This document shows positions 53,965-61,565 of a stretch of DNA of 64,000 nucleotides, piece by piece. The notes beneath the pieces were generated by a model. The model did not search any database and was not told the origin of the DNA. It saw only the letters and a program-made list of their open reading frames with translations. The stretch's first letter is position 1, and every line of letters begins with the position of its first letter. The DNA comes from Sphingobium limneticum (GTDB taxonomy: Bacteria > Pseudomonadota > Alphaproteobacteria > Sphingomonadales > Sphingomonadaceae): the NCBI RefSeq assembly GCF_008710155.1, contig NZ_VYPZ01000002.1, positions 62,001 through 126,000 on the forward strand, in the 5' to 3' direction. The translations under genes were made by a program, and so were the position numbers.

Positions 53965-55236
53965 ATGCGCGGAAAACGGCTGGCTCTATTTGGACTCCTG
54001 CCGCTGCTGATTGCCGCCGCGCCCGCACCCAAGCCCGCCTCGTGGATCGACCCCACCACCGGCCACCGCATCGTCCGCGTCGATGACCGGCCCGGCAATT
54101 ACGGCCTCTATTTCAACTATAACCCGTTCACCCCGGACGGAAAGCGGATGATCTACCTGACGCCAGAGGGCATCCGCGTCGCCGACACTGCCAACTGGAC
54201 CACCCGCCTCGTCCTGAAAGAAAAGATCGACCGCCTGCTCTTCGTCGGCAATCGCGCGGCCGTCGCTTATTACAGCACCAGCCCGATCGGCAACGAAGCC
54301 GCCTCCACCATCTGGTCGGTGGATCTCGACACCGGCAAACGCCGCCGCATCGCCGACCTGCCCGGCGGCCGCATCGCGTCGATCAATGCCGACGACACGC
54401 TGCTCGCCGGCCATCGCGAACTCGCCCCGCCCCCTGCCGCCATCGCCGCGCAGGGCAATCGCGATCCCAAGACCGGCTCGCCCACCTATGCCGCCAACGG
54501 TCCGGATGGAAAGCCCCTGCCCTTCGCAGTCGCCAAGGAACAATGGATGGCCCGGCGCCTCGCCGCCGGCGTGCCGATGGAAATCTTCACCATCGACATC
54601 CGCACCGGCGAACGAAAGACGGTGACCCAGTCCAGCGACTGGCTGAACCACGTCCTCTTCTCCCCCTCCGACCCGACGCTGCTCATGTATTGTCATGAGG
54701 GGCCGTGGCAGAAGGTCGACCGCATCTGGACCATCCGCACCGACGGCAGCCAGAAGACGAAGGTGCATCAGCGCACCTTTCAGGGCGAAATCGCCGGCCA
54801 TGAATATTGGGCGCCCGACGGCCGCACCATCTGGTACGACCTCATTCAGCCGATGGGCGTCCGCTGGCTCGCCAGCTTCGACGTGCGCAGCGGCAAGCGC
54901 CTCTGGTACCGGCTAGGCGCAGGGCAAGGCAGCTATCATTTCAGTTCCTCCCCCGACAACCGCCTCTTCTCGGGCGACGGCAATGACGAAGGCAAATATA
55001 TCAGCCTCTTCCGTCCCCGCGCCGATACCAACCCTCGCGCACCCGACACGCTGGACCGCGACCGGCTGATCGCGGCCGGCGACCTGGAAACCCAGCGCCT
55101 CGCCGACCTATCGAAACAGGACTACACGCTCGAGCCCAACCAGCATTTCACACCGGACGGCCAATGGCTGGTCTACCGCGCCAATGTGGAGGGCAAACCG
55201 GCGATCTACGCCGTGGAAGTGGCGAAGGCCCCATAA
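53965..55236 (+). CDS. PL22-like oligogalacturonate lyase family protein
   Basis: A 423-residue seven-bladed beta-propeller protein resembling oligogalacturonide lyases (PL22). Matches to the family include GLYFNYNPFTPDGKRMIYLT, DWLNHVLFSPSDPTLLMYC, HEGPWQKVDRIWTIRTDG and GHEYWAPDGRTIWYD near residue 285. PL22 enzymes split unsaturated oligogalacturonate in pectin breakdown. A hydrophobic N-terminal segment (LALFGLLPLLIAAAP) suggests export, unlike cytosolic E. coli-type homologues. Metal ligands cannot be confirmed by eye: the stretch GQGSYHFSSSPD has only one of the expected histidines. No other pectin genes are near. ATG 53965 begins the signal-like segment. Confidence 0.75.
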   Translation: MRGKRLALFGLLPLLIAAAPAPKPASWIDPTTGHRIVRVDDRPGNYGLYFNYNPFTPDGKRMIYLTPEGIRVADTANWTTRLVLKEKIDRLLFVGNRAAVAYYSTSPIGNEAASTIWSVDLDTGKRRRIADLPGGRIASINADDTLLAGHRELAPPPAAIAAQGNRDPKTGSPTYAANGPDGKPLPFAVAKEQWMARRLAAGVPMEIFTIDIRTGERKTVTQSSDWLNHVLFSPSDPTLLMYCHEGPWQKVDRIWTIRTDGSQKTKVHQRTFQGEIAGHEYWAPDGRTIWYDLIQPMGVRWLASFDVRSGKRLWYRLGAGQGSYHFSSSPDNRLFSGDGNDEGKYISLFRPRADTNPRAPDTLDRDRLIAAGDLETQRLADLSKQDYTLEPNQHFTPDGQWLVYRANVEGKPAIYAVEVAKAP

Positions 55237-55313
55237 GCCGCCTTCGCATAAACGCATATTAACCCGACGCCATCATGCTGTCGCGCTGACAATGTCGGCT
55301 CTACAGGATAGTC

Positions 55314-56240
55314 ATGCGCCACCTTGCGGACAGCTTTTTCGACAGCGCGTTCGGCCACACCGCCGACGGGCGCGCGCTGTTCATGCCGTTCGGCCTGCTC
55401 GGCGGGCGCTATTTGATCGATGCGCGGCAACAGATCATGCTGCGCCGGGGCTTGCGCTGGCTGATGCCGCTGGCGATGTTGCCGATCATGGCGCTGCTGC
55501 CTCTGTTCATACGGCCGATCAGAAACGCCTATGCAATGCCGTTGTTCGCGCTGGTGGCGGGCAGCTTCCTGCTCTTCACGCTGGTCTTCTGGCTGTGGGT
55601 GCGGCACGTCAGCAGGGGCCTCGACCGGATCGACGCACAAGCCGATGACCTGCCGATGGTCGTCGATCCGCACGCGGCGATCGTCCGCCGCCTGATCGAC
55701 CGCTTTCGTCCGCCGCGCACCCCGTCCCCGCCCGAAAGCTTCGGCGTGCTGGCGGGCTTCGCCTGTCAGTTGCTGGTGCGGGCCCGCGCCCAGCGCAGCG
55801 GCATGGCGGCCCCGTTGATAGAAGTGGCGACGGTCGACGGGCGGCTGCGCTATTTCGGCGATGCGCTGAACGGTCTGGTGGCCGAAGACGGCGATTCCCT
55901 GCTGGTCCATGCCGGAAACGGCCTGCCCGTCGCCGCGCTTGCACCAATCTTCACGGAAATGACGAATGCCAGCGTCGGCGATGGCGCGGAATATGCCGGC
56001 TTCATCGCCCTGCTTCAACGCCACTGGTCCTCGACCGCATTGCTGCTGCGGGGGCATGGCGTCGCCATTGACGACTGGCCTGCCCTGCTGGCGCGCGCAT
56101 CGCGGCAATGGGCGCTGGACGAAGGCGATGCGTCGCCCCGCCCCACCCTGCTGTTCATGCGCGCCGCCATCGCCATGTCGAAAATCGATCCGGCGGAAAT
56201 ACTGGTCCCCGACGACGAACCCGAACCCGCTAGGCGCTAG
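55314..56240 (+). CDS. Unknown two-helix membrane protein
   Basis: A 308-residue protein I do not recognise. The N terminus (FFDSAFGHTADGRALFMPFG) precedes two transmembrane helices (LMPLAMLPIMALLPLFI and LFALVAGSFLLFTLVFWLWV, residues about 52-100). The rest is a soluble alpha/beta domain with many R and D residues, and the end is acidic. The intergenic sequence upstream includes ATTAACCC, and a short AT-rich stretch may hold the promoter. It is convergent with the SRPBCC gene, whose 3' end overlaps by 11 bases. Confidence 0.65.
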   Translation: MRHLADSFFDSAFGHTADGRALFMPFGLLGGRYLIDARQQIMLRRGLRWLMPLAMLPIMALLPLFIRPIRNAYAMPLFALVAGSFLLFTLVFWLWVRHVSRGLDRIDAQADDLPMVVDPHAAIVRRLIDRFRPPRTPSPPESFGVLAGFACQLLVRARAQRSGMAAPLIEVATVDGRLRYFGDALNGLVAEDGDSLLVHAGNGLPVAALAPIFTEMTNASVGDGAEYAGFIALLQRHWSSTALLLRGHGVAIDDWPALLARASRQWALDEGDASPRPTLLFMRAAIAMSKIDPAEILVPDDEPEPARR

Positions 56241-56697
56241 CGGCAGACGTTTCGCACAGCGCCTTGAATTGCTCCATCATCTGGTCCCAACCCGGATGAA
56301 AGCCCATTTCCTCATGCCGTGCCTTGGCCTCCGCATCCCAATGGCGCGCCGTCGCGGTGAAGCGCGTGCCCTCGCCCTCATCCTCGAACCGCCATAGCCC
56401 GGTGATGAACGCCGTCTGCGGTATCCATCCCGACGCATAGGCGTCCGTCGTCACCGCCAGTTCGTTCGGCACCACCTCCAGAAACACGCCCTCCATCGGC
56501 CCCGTCTCTTCGCCATTCGGCCCGAACATCTGCACCGCGCTCCGCCCGCCGGGGCGCAGATCCTGTTCGATCACCTCGGCCCGCCAGGGCTTGGGGCAGA
56601 ACCATTCCTCCTTCAAATCCACCCAGACCTTCCAGCATATCTCGCGCGGCGCCGCGATATGGCAGGTCACGGACAATTCATGCTCAGCGCTGCTCAT
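56230..56697 (-). CDS. SRPBCC-family (AHSA1-like) protein
   Basis: A 155-residue START-like fold protein with the typical helix-grip features: PREICWKVWVDLKEEWFCP near the N terminus, GGRSAVQMFGPNGEE in the central sheet and a C-terminal helix (EEMGFHPGWDQMMEQFKAL). Such proteins bind hydrophobic ligands; their genes often stand beside VOC-family genes, as here. Its ATG (56697) overlaps by four bases the stop of the preceding VOC gene (56694), so the cluster is one transcript. Confidence 0.85.
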   Translation of the reverse strand: MSSAEHELSVTCHIAAPREICWKVWVDLKEEWFCPKPWRAEVIEQDLRPGGRSAVQMFGPNGEETGPMEGVFLEVVPNELAVTTDAYASGWIPQTAFITGLWRFEDEGEGTRFTATARHWDAEAKARHEEMGFHPGWDQMMEQFKALCETSAASA

Positions 56698-57185
56698 ATC
56701 GCTTTCCCTTCGAAGGCCGCCTGCATCGCGGCGGTGTCCAACTTCCGCATCGACATCATGACCCCCATCATGCGGGCGATGCCGGCTGTGTCGTCCGTCT
56801 TGTAATTGTCCATGATCTGCCGCGTCACCAGTTGCCAGGACAGGCCATATTTGTCCGTCACCCATCCGCACGGCCCATCCTTGCCGCCATCGGCGGTCAG
56901 CGCGTCGAAATGCCGGTCCAGCTCCGCCTGATCCTCGCACGCCACGGACAGCGATATCGCCTCGTCGAAGGTGAATTGCGGCCCACCGTTCAACGCCTGA
57001 TAGCTTTGCCCGAACAGGGTGAATTCGACCAGCAGCACGCTCCCGCCAGCCAGCGGCGATGGCGACGGATTCTCCTGCGGATAGTAGCTGACATGATCGA
57101 TCGACCCGCCAAAGACGGACACATAAAAAGTCGCCGCATCCAGACCATTGCCGTCGAACCACAGGCAGGGGGTGATCTTGTCCAT
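56694..57185 (-). CDS. VOC-family protein (PhnB-like)
   Basis: A 163-residue glyoxalase/bleomycin-resistance-type (VOC) protein of the PhnB-like group, with CLWFDGNGLDAATFYVSVFGG at the start and the duplicated beta-alpha-beta-beta-beta fold. The sequence SYQALNGGPQFTFDEAISL matches the group often annotated as a 3-demethylubiquinone methyltransferase-like VOC protein. The ligand or reaction is unknown. Overlaps of one base with the upstream and four bases with the downstream gene show strong coupling. Confidence 0.85.
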   Translation of the reverse strand: MDKITPCLWFDGNGLDAATFYVSVFGGSIDHVSYYPQENPSPSPLAGGSVLLVEFTLFGQSYQALNGGPQFTFDEAISLSVACEDQAELDRHFDALTADGGKDGPCGWVTDKYGLSWQLVTRQIMDNYKTDDTAGIARMMGVMMSMRKLDTAAMQAAFEGKAI

Positions 57186-57985
57186 CACGCCTCCCCCTTG
57201 CTGCCGACAGCCGCAAACATCGCGCCTTGCGGATCGCTCGCCTGGATGATCCATCCGCCGCCCGGCACCTCAATCGGCCCGTTCAGCACCGTGCCGCCAC
57301 CCGCCTTCACCTTCTCCACCGACATATCGATATCGTCGACGACGAAGTAGAAGAGCCACGCCGGTCGCGGCATTTCCTTCGGGCATGGCATGATGCCGCC
57401 CGTCATATCCTGAAAATCGCCGCCCCCGGTCTGCGACACGAGTTGGTAGCTGCCCATTTCGCCCATATCCATGGCGTCCCCGGTCGTCCAACCGAACTGC
57501 CCGGTATAGAAGGCCAGATCCTTGTCGAAATCGCCAGCATATAGTTCATGCCAGCCGACATGGCCCGGCGCCATCGGCGAAGCCGCTTCCATCCCCCCGT
57601 CGCTCGATCCTTTCAGCAGCATGAAAACCGCCCCTCCCGGATCGGCCATCACCGCAAAGCGCCCGACGCCCGTTATGTCTTCGGCCGGCCGCATCACCTT
57701 GCCGCCCGCCGCGCTCAGCCGCTGCGCATCCGCATCGACGTCGGCCGATCCCATATAGCCACCCCACCAGGGCGCCATGCCGCAGTCCTTGGCCTCGGCC
57801 GGGATGGCCATGACCCCGCCGACCGCACCCGCGCTGCCCGACACGACATGATAGGGATCGTCCGTCCGCTCGCCGCCGAAAGGCTGCGACGTCCAGCCCA
57901 GCACATCGCCATAAAAAGCCAGCGCCGCCTGCGGATCGCTGGTTATCAATTCATACCAGAAGAATTTGCCGCCAAAATCGGTCAT
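57185..57985 (-). CDS. Two-domain VOC-family protein
   Basis: A 266-residue protein made of two VOC domains (residues about 5-120 and 135-255), each with a FWYELITSDPQAALAFYGD or HELYAGDFDKDLAFYTGQFGW start. This arrangement is common in glyoxalase-like and hydroxylase-like enzymes with metal-bound active sites; the substrate is unknown. ATG 57985 has CAGGAG upstream. Its stop overlaps the start of the next VOC gene (TGATG). It is the first gene of the cluster VOC-VOC-SRPBCC. Confidence 0.87.
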   Translation of the reverse strand: MTDFGGKFFWYELITSDPQAALAFYGDVLGWTSQPFGGERTDDPYHVVSGSAGAVGGVMAIPAEAKDCGMAPWWGGYMGSADVDADAQRLSAAGGKVMRPAEDITGVGRFAVMADPGGAVFMLLKGSSDGGMEAASPMAPGHVGWHELYAGDFDKDLAFYTGQFGWTTGDAMDMGEMGSYQLVSQTGGGDFQDMTGGIMPCPKEMPRPAWLFYFVVDDIDMSVEKVKAGGGTVLNGPIEVPGGGWIIQASDPQGAMFAAVGSKGEA

Positions 57986-58013
57986 CGTCTTTCTCCTGAA
58001 ATTTGGAATTGCA

Positions 58014-58154
58014 GGATTGATCGCCATTTCGTTCAGGTGGAGCCGAAAAGCGTGATTTTCGAGTACCGGAGCGCAGCGTACTCAAAGTACGTGAGCACCG
58101 GAACGCAGAAAAGCGCGCTTTGCAGGCCCGCCTGGGCGGAATGGCGATCAATCC
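58014..58154. repeat. Structured intergenic element, copy B
   Basis: About 141 bp, sharing its core with copy A (24835-24981), including ggagccgaaaagcgtgat, gagtaccggagcgcagcgta, hairpin cgtact-caa-agtacg and aagcgcgctttgcaggcccg. Outer arms (ggattgatcgccatttcgtt then cagg; cctgggcggaatggcgatca then atcc) are inverted complements of each other but differ from copy A. Its right edge adjoins the DUF1428 gene's TAG stop. Confidence 0.85.
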
Positions 58155-58516
58155 TAGGCCTTCGCGTCCAGCAACACTTCAAACCCGCCATAAATCAAAC
58201 GCGCGCCGCTGAATGGCATGTCCTCACCCTCTTTGGGCTGCATGCGTTCATCCTTCATGACTCTCTCGGCGCCCGCGTCGCGGGTCGCCTTGTCGGGCCA
58301 TTCGATCCAGGAAAAGACGACCTCCTCATCCTCCTCCGCGATCACGGCGGTGCGGAAATCGTTGGTCTTGCCGATCTTGACGTCGCTGCCCCAGCATTCG
58401 ACGATGCGCAGCGCGCCATGTTCGATGAAGATCGGTGCGGCATAGGCCGCGACCTCGCGATAGCGTTCTTTATTGCCCTTGGGCACCGGGATCACGAATC
58501 CGTCCATATAGGCCAT
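58154..58516 (-). CDS. DUF1428-family protein
   Basis: A 120-residue alpha+beta (ferredoxin-like) protein of the DUF1428 family, starting AYMDGFVIPVPKGNKERYRE and with IFIEHGALRIVECWGSDV and VFSWIEWPDKATRDAG. The family is related to dimeric alpha-beta barrel proteins; its function is unknown. ATG 58516 begins at the conserved N terminus. Its stop codon abuts the structured element; the VOC cluster follows on the same strand 169 bases further. Confidence 0.88.
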   Translation of the reverse strand: MAYMDGFVIPVPKGNKERYREVAAYAAPIFIEHGALRIVECWGSDVKIGKTNDFRTAVIAEEDEEVVFSWIEWPDKATRDAGAERVMKDERMQPKEGEDMPFSGARLIYGGFEVLLDAKA

Positions 58517-58636
58517 ATTCTCTCTCCTCTTCGTCGCTCGTCGTCGCGCAACCCTAAGGTTAAACGACGCGCATGCCATTATGCGCATCGCTTATATCAG
58601 ATGACGCGAAAAGAAGAACGGCCCGTCCGAAGGCGC

Positions 58637-58957
58637 CTAAGCCTGCGCCGACAGCTTCATCAGCACCAGCCCGGCCAGGATCAGCCCCGCCGCGATCAAC
58701 CGCGCGACGCTCAGCCCCTCACCCAGAAAGGCGACCCCGACCGCGAACGCGCCCAGCGCTCCTATCCCGGTCCAGATCATATAGGCGGTGCCCAGCGGCA
58801 GGCTGCGCATCGCCAGCGACAACAGCCCGAAACTCGCGACCATCGCGCCCAATGTGATGAGGCTGGGCACCAGCCGGCTGAACCCGTGCGACTGTTTCAT
58901 CGCAAAGGCCCAGACGATTTCCAGCACACCGGCGATAAAGAGATAGATCCAGGCCAT
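58637..58957 (-). CDS. gdx: SMR-family transporter, Gdx/SugE type
   Basis: A 106-residue, four-helix small multidrug resistance protein. The first helix has the essential glutamate in AGVLEIVWAFAMKQSHGF (E13), and the sequence LEIVWAFAMKQS-GF...PS is characteristic of the Gdx/SugE subgroup, which exports guanidinium, rather than the drug-exporting EmrE group. Length is normal for the family. The AGGAG ribosome binding site lies inside a hairpin and is preceded by a riboswitch-like leader with an ACGG tetraloop hairpin, which supports the guanidinium assignment. Confidence 0.85.
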   Translation of the reverse strand: MAWIYLFIAGVLEIVWAFAMKQSHGFSRLVPSLITLGAMVASFGLLSLAMRSLPLGTAYMIWTGIGALGAFAVGVAFLGEGLSVARLIAAGLILAGLVLMKLSAQA

Positions 58958-59020
58958 GACGGCTCTCCTTTCCAAAAGAGAGCCGGGCCGTCCCGGACTT
59001 GAAAACCCGACGTGCCGGGG
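58958..59020 (-). promoter_or_regulatory. Candidate guanidine-II (mini-ykkC) riboswitch upstream of gdx
   Basis: Read on the minus strand, 58996-58983 form a perfect 5-bp stem CCGGG/CCCGG capped by the loop ACGG, an exact match to the ACGR tetraloop of guanidine-II (mini-ykkC) hairpins. A second, less perfect hairpin (59019-59006, CCCGG-CACG-TCGGG) is nine bases upstream, giving the expected pair of stem-loops. A third hairpin (58982-58963) sequesters the gdx Shine-Dalgarno sequence. The gene behind is a Gdx-type SMR, which is the classical regulon member. The ligand link is inferred; the imperfect P1 loop is the weak point. Confidence 0.55.
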
Positions 59021-59172
59021 GAGGACGTGGCCTCGCTTGCGGCGAAGACAAATAGGCCTGCCTCTGCCGAGAGGCAAGCCCAGCAAAGACCGTGCTCCTG
59101 CGAAAGCAGTCGCCCAAGGTCGAACGATGTGCCCTAAATCCTGGACTCCTGCGTCCGCAGGAGCACCAGTTC

Positions 59173-59913
59173 TCAATGCGCCCCGTTCAGCATCCCGAAC
59201 ACTTGGCCAAATTCCCCACGCTTCGTCGCCTCGCTCAGGAACTTCACCCGCTCGACATGGATTTCCGCGGGCGTCGGCTGCTGCCGCAACAATCCCATCG
59301 TCTCGGCGATGAAGTCCGCCAGCGGCATCATCTGGTCATTTTCCGCATGGCCGGGCATCAGGTCGGTCTGCACGCCGGGCGGCACGATCTCCACCACTTC
59401 AACACTGGTCGCCTTCAACTGCTCCCGCATCGCCAGCGACCAGCCATGGATCGCCGCCTTGGTCGCGCTATAGGTCGGGGTCGCCACCAACGGGACGAAG
59501 GCCAGGCCCGACGACACGGTCAGGATGGTCGACGCCGCCTGCGCCTCCAGATGCGGCAGCAGCGCATGGGCAAGCCGGATCGGACCAAGCAGATTGGTCG
59601 CCACCGTGGCCTCCGCGATGGCGAGGTCGATCTTCTCCTCCGCCACCATGATGCCGGCATTGAGCAGCACGGCATTGAGCGCCGGGAAATCCGCGACCAG
59701 CTTCTCCGCAAAAGCCTTGATCGCCGCCGGATCTTCCATGTCCAGCGTCACCGCCGCCATGCCCGGATGATCGGCCACGACCGCGTCCAGCACCGCCTGC
59801 CGCCGCCCGGCGATGATGACCTGATTGCCGGCCGCATGAAATTCATGCGCCAGCGCCGCGCCGATGCCCGACCCGCCGCCGGTGATGAGGATGGTGTTGC
59901 CTGTGGATTGCAT
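59173..59913 (-). CDS. SDR-family oxidoreductase
   Basis: A 246-residue short-chain dehydrogenase/reductase with the classic cofactor motif TGGGSGIG at residues about 11-18, NAG in the central strand and the catalytic Y-x3-K (YSATKAAIHGW). It most resembles DltE-like SDR proteins. The substrate is unknown. It is divergent from an HxlR regulator gene starting 100 bases away, a typical arrangement in which an HxlR protein controls a redox or detoxification enzyme. Confidence 0.88.
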   Translation of the reverse strand: MQSTGNTILITGGGSGIGAALAHEFHAAGNQVIIAGRRQAVLDAVVADHPGMAAVTLDMEDPAAIKAFAEKLVADFPALNAVLLNAGIMVAEEKIDLAIAEATVATNLLGPIRLAHALLPHLEAQAASTILTVSSGLAFVPLVATPTYSATKAAIHGWSLAMREQLKATSVEVVEIVPPGVQTDLMPGHAENDQMMPLADFIAETMGLLRQQPTPAEIHVERVKFLSEATKRGEFGQVFGMLNGAH

Positions 59914-59973
59914 GGGAAAGCTCCTTTCGATTGGCTTGCCCCGCAATTTAGCCCTATGCTCTCTTTTGGAAAG

Positions 59974-59994
59974 TAGGCACCGCAAAGTGCTGTA
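59974..59994. promoter_or_regulatory. Candidate HxlR operator in the SDR/HxlR gap
   Basis: An imperfect palindrome TAGGCAC-cgcaaa-GTGCTGTA lies midway between the divergent starts, with gcac/gtgc arms. Its position suits a site through which the HxlR protein controls both genes. Sequence match to known sites is not established. Confidence 0.35.
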
Positions 59995-60012
59995 GTTACC
60001 CGAAGGTGAGAA

Positions 60013-60447
60013 ATGGCAAATCCGCTCCAAACCCGCTTCGCCGCCGCCGATATCGCGCAGGCCGAACAGTATCTGGCGCATGAACCGCCGACCGACATCG
60101 ACCCGCGAATCGAACGACTCGTCAACGAGTTGATCGGCCGCATCGCCGACAAATGGACGTTGCTGGTGCTGGAGGAGCTGGAGGCGAAGGGCACGCTGCG
60201 CTTCACTGAAATCGGGCGGCTGGTGGAAGGGATCAGCCAGAAGATGCTGACCCAGACGTTGCGCCAGATGGAGCGCGACGGCCTTTTGACCCGCACGGTC
60301 CATGCCGTCGTGCCGCCCCGCGTCGACTATGCGCTGACCCCGCTCGGCAACAGCCTCAGCGCCGCCTTTTGCGGCGTCTGGGTCTGGGCCGAACGCAATC
60401 TGGAAACGGTAGAAAACGCCCGCACCACCTTCGACGCGCGGGATTAA
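60013..60447 (+). CDS. HxlR-family winged-helix regulator
   Basis: A 144-residue DNA-binding protein of the HxlR/YodB family. Conserved parts are IADKWTLLVLEELEAKGTLRFTEI, the recognition helix QKMLTQTLRQMERDGLL, and the wing RTVHAVVPPRVDYALT. The C-terminal helix has one cysteine (AFCGVWVWAER). HxlR proteins often sense electrophiles or oxidants. It is divergent from the SDR gene, its probable target. ATG 60013 is preceded by GAAGGTGAG. Confidence 0.9.
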   Translation: MANPLQTRFAAADIAQAEQYLAHEPPTDIDPRIERLVNELIGRIADKWTLLVLEELEAKGTLRFTEIGRLVEGISQKMLTQTLRQMERDGLLTRTVHAVVPPRVDYALTPLGNSLSAAFCGVWVWAERNLETVENARTTFDARD

Positions 60448-60471
60448 AACGAGGCGAACCTATGACTCTAC

Positions 60472-60539
60472 GTTCCCCGGCGCAGGCCGGGGGCCAGTTC
60501 CCCGCTCCGATCTGGACCCCGCGGCCTGCGCCGGGGAAC
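60472..60539. repeat. Palindromic repeat (gttccccggcgcaggccggg), long form 2
   Basis: Arms 60472-60497 and 60512-60539 are mostly complementary (ctggacccc and ggcctgcgccggggaac in the right arm), as in 53773-53838. It lies 25 bases after the HxlR stop and before the convergent lipoprotein gene. Confidence 0.75.
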
Positions 60540-60561
60540 ACGTCATATGCCCGTCTTGCTA

Positions 60562-61479
60562 TTACTCGCCCGCCGTCGGCACCGGCTGCACGATCAGCTT
60601 GGGCGTGCTGTTGTCGGGCAGCGTCCGCGCCGGGGCCGGCGGCCCGGACGGTGTCACCGCTGACGGCGCAGATGGCGCGGCTGACGGCGCAGGCACCACC
60701 CCTGTCGAAGGCACAGCCCCCGCCGCAGGCGCCGTCGCCTCGATCGAACTCTTATATGTCGGCGTCCACCCCTTGGGCGGCGCTTCGCCCGGCGGCACCG
60801 GCGGCGGCGGCAGCGGCGTGGGCGACACCACGACCGTCACCGTGGCGCCGAACCGCGACTGCCATTCGGCCAGCCGCCGCAGATAGTCGGCATAGGCCGC
60901 GTAAAATTCCTGGAACGGCTTTTCCAGCTCGGCCAGCAGCGCAGGCGCCTCCTCCAGCAATTGCGAAGACGGCATGGCGATGATCTTCTGCCCCACCGTC
61001 ACCGCGACCGGGCAGAAATTCTTGATCACCGGCGGCAGCGCGAAGAAATTATAGACGACCGTGTTCAACCGCTCGCGCGACGCCATGCCCGAACTGCCAT
61101 AGGCCACGCTATAATTGCGATCGACCGCCGCATTGGCGCTATTCAGAGTCGCCTTATGCAGCGCCAATATCTGGTTATACTGGTTGCGCGCAGCCGGCCC
61201 ATATTTGTCGCAATTGAGCGCCGCGACGTTCAGCGCCATGCGGATATGCCACAGCGCGGTATTGGACGTGACGCCGCGATTGGCGGTCAGATATTTCCCG
61301 TCCGCATCCTTTTCCGGAATGCTCATCCCCTCGGCCGCGTTCGATGGCGGCACCGGGCGGATGGTCGGCACCACCGGCGGCGGCGGCGCGGGTGGCGGCG
61401 GCGGCGGCGGGGTCGAACAGGCCGCCAGCACGGCCAGCGAGACAAGGGAAAGGCGGCCGATAAGGCGCGAAGACAACAT
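60562..61479 (-). CDS. Proline-rich lipoprotein of unknown function
   Basis: A 305-residue predicted lipoprotein: the signal peptide ends in the lipobox LAVLAAC near residue 21, followed by a run of about ten prolines (STPPPPPPPAPPPP). The central region (about 50-200) is alpha-helical and may be a globular domain, with one cysteine pair (NCDKYG, NFCPVAV). The end is a long Pro/Ala/Val-rich, probably disordered tail. I recognise no family. ATG 61479 has GGAGAATTTG upstream. It is likely anchored in the outer or inner membrane facing the periplasm. Confidence 0.7.
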   Translation of the reverse strand: MLSSRLIGRLSLVSLAVLAACSTPPPPPPPAPPPPVVPTIRPVPPSNAAEGMSIPEKDADGKYLTANRGVTSNTALWHIRMALNVAALNCDKYGPAARNQYNQILALHKATLNSANAAVDRNYSVAYGSSGMASRERLNTVVYNFFALPPVIKNFCPVAVTVGQKIIAMPSSQLLEEAPALLAELEKPFQEFYAAYADYLRRLAEWQSRFGATVTVVVSPTPLPPPPVPPGEAPPKGWTPTYKSSIEATAPAAGAVPSTGVVPAPSAAPSAPSAVTPSGPPAPARTLPDNSTPKLIVQPVPTAGE

Positions 61480-61565
61480 CAAATTCTCCGGCAGGACGAT
61501 AGGCACCGGCCATGCCGGTCGTGGGTTAGGGGGAATATGCCTAACCCGCGACTCACCGCAACCCT

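Noticed and set aside
61370..61430. GGCGG-type tandem repeat near the start of the lipoprotein gene, which could be taken for a repeat array.
   Set aside because: It encodes the run of prolines next to the lipobox; no array structure with spacers exists.
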